Shown here one piece after another: positions 6,853 to 7,173 of a stretch of 7,173 bases of DNA (the stretch's first letter is position 1; the number at the start of each line of letters is the position of its first letter). Under the pieces are notes generated by a model. It saw only the letters and a list, made by a program, of their open reading frames with translations. It was not told the origin of the DNA and ran no database searches. A program made the translations under genes and the position numbers. Source of the stretch: Elusimicrobiota bacterium (GTDB lineage Bacteria; Elusimicrobiota; Elusimicrobia; Elusimicrobiales; UBA9959); the NCBI GenBank assembly GCA_003500765.1, contig DNQL01000187.1:1-7173 (forward strand), read 5' to 3'.

Positions 6853-6882
6853 GGGGGACACGGGGGACAGGACACGGGGGAA
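6853..6882. repeat. G-rich direct repeat after gpsA
   Basis: GGACACGGGGGA occurs at 6856-6867 and again at 6870-6881, a 14-nt period, and GGGGGA occurs three times in 30 nt (6853, 6862, 6876). The block begins three bases past the gpsA stop. It resembles fragments of REP-like extragenic sequences (GGGGACA cores), but no inverted partner is visible, so the class is uncertain. Confidence 0.55.
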
Positions 6883-6904
6883 CCGTAGCCGCGTACGGGC
6901 TTTT
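6883..6904 (+). terminator. Weak possible terminator after gpsA
   Basis: CCGTA (6883-6887) pairs with TACGG (6894-6898) around a GCCGCG loop, followed by GC and TTTT (6901-6904). The 5-bp stem is short, so this is only a candidate, but it is the sole hairpin-plus-T arrangement between gpsA and the next -10 box. Confidence 0.25.
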
Positions 6905-6908
6905 AAGT

Positions 6909-6914
6909 TATAAT
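6909..6914 (+). promoter_or_regulatory. Perfect -10 box (TATAAT) for the right-hand gene or leader
   Basis: TATAAT lies in an AT-rich patch that contrasts with the GC-rich surroundings. No good -35 hexamer is seen 16-18 nt upstream (around TAGCCG). A start near 6921 would give a leader of about 177 nt before the ATG at 7098. Confidence 0.5.
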
Positions 6915-6922
6915 ATAAGCAT

Positions 6923-6940
6923 CGCGGCGATAACGCCGCG
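6923..6940 (+). other. Stable hairpin at the start of the leader
   Basis: CGCGGCG and CGCCGCG form a perfect 7-bp GC stem with an ATAA loop. It would sit at the very 5' end of RNA made from the TATAAT box at 6909-6914. No T-run follows, so it is not a terminator; a 5' stabilising hairpin or part of a structured leader are possible roles. Confidence 0.45.
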
Positions 6941-6959
6941 GGCATACCGAAAGTGAATT

Positions 6960-7097
6960 TTGCAGCGAAAGTTCCGGATTCCTTCCTTCCGCACCAAGCC
7001 CAAAAGTTACAGGTCATGCGAGACACCGGCCCAAGGGGACACCCTGCGGCATGGCGTCCACCGAAAATACGTTATATACATGGAGAGTAACAGATAA
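6960..7097 (+). CDS. Possible 45-residue leader ORF (doubtful)
   Basis: From a TTG at 6960 a frame runs to a TAA at 7095-7097 that abuts the ATG of the next gene (TAAATG). The peptide is basic (begins LQRKFRIPSFRTKPK). By my count 30 of 45 codons end in G or C, more than in the overlapping frame from GTG 6953 to 7090 (21 of 45). No Shine-Dalgarno sequence precedes the TTG and I recognise no family, so the stretch may be untranslated leader. The stop/start contact is what makes it worth recording. Confidence 0.2.
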   Translation: MQRKFRIPSFRTKPKSYRSCETPAQGDTLRHGVHRKYVIYMESNR

Positions 7098-7173
7098 ATG
7101 AACAGACATTGGCAGAAGAACGACGGCAGGAACAAGAAACGGGGAGCCGGCCGCGACGCGCGGCGCTCCCGGT
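7098..7173 (+). CDS. Start of a basic protein of unknown function (partial, 3' cut by window edge)
   Basis: ATG 7098 opens a frame that stays open to the window edge: 25 residues beginning MNRHWQKNDGRNKKRGAGRD and continuing with more Arg, Ala and Ser. The composition (Arg, Lys, Asn and Gly, almost no hydrophobic residues) suggests a disordered nucleic-acid-binding extension, as found at the N-terminus of some RNA-modifying enzymes and helicases, but nothing here identifies the family. GGAG at 7082-7085 lies 12 nt upstream, rather far for a Shine-Dalgarno sequence. The TATAAT box at 6909-6914 is the nearest promoter element. The start is likely but not certain. Confidence 0.5.
   Translation, partial: MNRHWQKNDGRNKKRGAGRDARRSR

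Noticed and set aside
6923..6940. GC hairpin read as a terminator for gpsA
   Set aside because: No T-run follows it, and it lies downstream of a TATAAT box, so it fits the start of a transcript rather than an end.
5755..7026. Long minus-strand open frame of 423 codons opposite gpsA
   Set aside because: gpsA on the other strand has every family motif; the antisense product is Arg/Ala/Gly/His-rich without a recognisable domain.
6953..7090. 45-residue frame from GTG 6953 in the leader before the right-hand gene
   Set aside because: It has no ribosome site, and third positions are only about half G or C, unlike neighbouring genes; the overlapping frame from TTG 6960 is the better, still doubtful, candidate.

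Overview
The window is a GC-rich stretch of bacterial chromosome from a diderm (Gram-negative-type) organism. Four consecutive genes encode exported envelope proteins, and two of these end in the aromatic residue typical of outer-membrane beta-barrels. Reading frames use GC-rich third positions but also many ATA (Ile) and AGG (Arg) codons. That mix would fit Elusimicrobiota or a similar lineage, but nothing here proves the phylum. No mobile element, CRISPR array, tRNA or rRNA was seen.

Layout from left to right: (1) the 3' end of a probable RluA/RluD-family pseudouridine synthase, cut by the window edge; (2) a two-gene plus-strand operon made of a TonB-dependent outer-membrane receptor and, overlapping it by 11 nt, a periplasmic ABC-type substrate-binding protein of the PF04392 kind; (3) a perfect 36-nt palindrome acting as a shared terminator between convergent genes; (4) on the minus strand, a secreted protein built of three tandem DUF2141-like domains; (5) a 164-nt divergent promoter region; (6) a plus-strand gene joining a CsgG-like periplasmic domain to a C-terminal segment that looks like a small outer-membrane barrel, followed by a strong intrinsic terminator; (7) gpsA, the glycerol-3-phosphate dehydrogenase of phospholipid synthesis, which has no Shine-Dalgarno sequence and may be translated from a leaderless mRNA; (8) a 248-nt intergenic region with a G-rich direct repeat, a perfect TATAAT box, a stable hairpin and possible small reading frames; (9) the first codons of a very basic protein running off the right edge.

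How the genes fit together: the receptor and the binding protein probably form one uptake or sensing unit for an unidentified small ligand. No ABC permease or ATPase is visible beside them. The DUF2141 triplet and the CsgG-barrel protein are transcribed divergently from a common region and both act outside the inner membrane; a shared role is possible but not shown. The most unusual items are the triple DUF2141 architecture, the CsgG-barrel fusion, the receptor/binding-protein pair without a transporter, and the probable leaderless start of gpsA.
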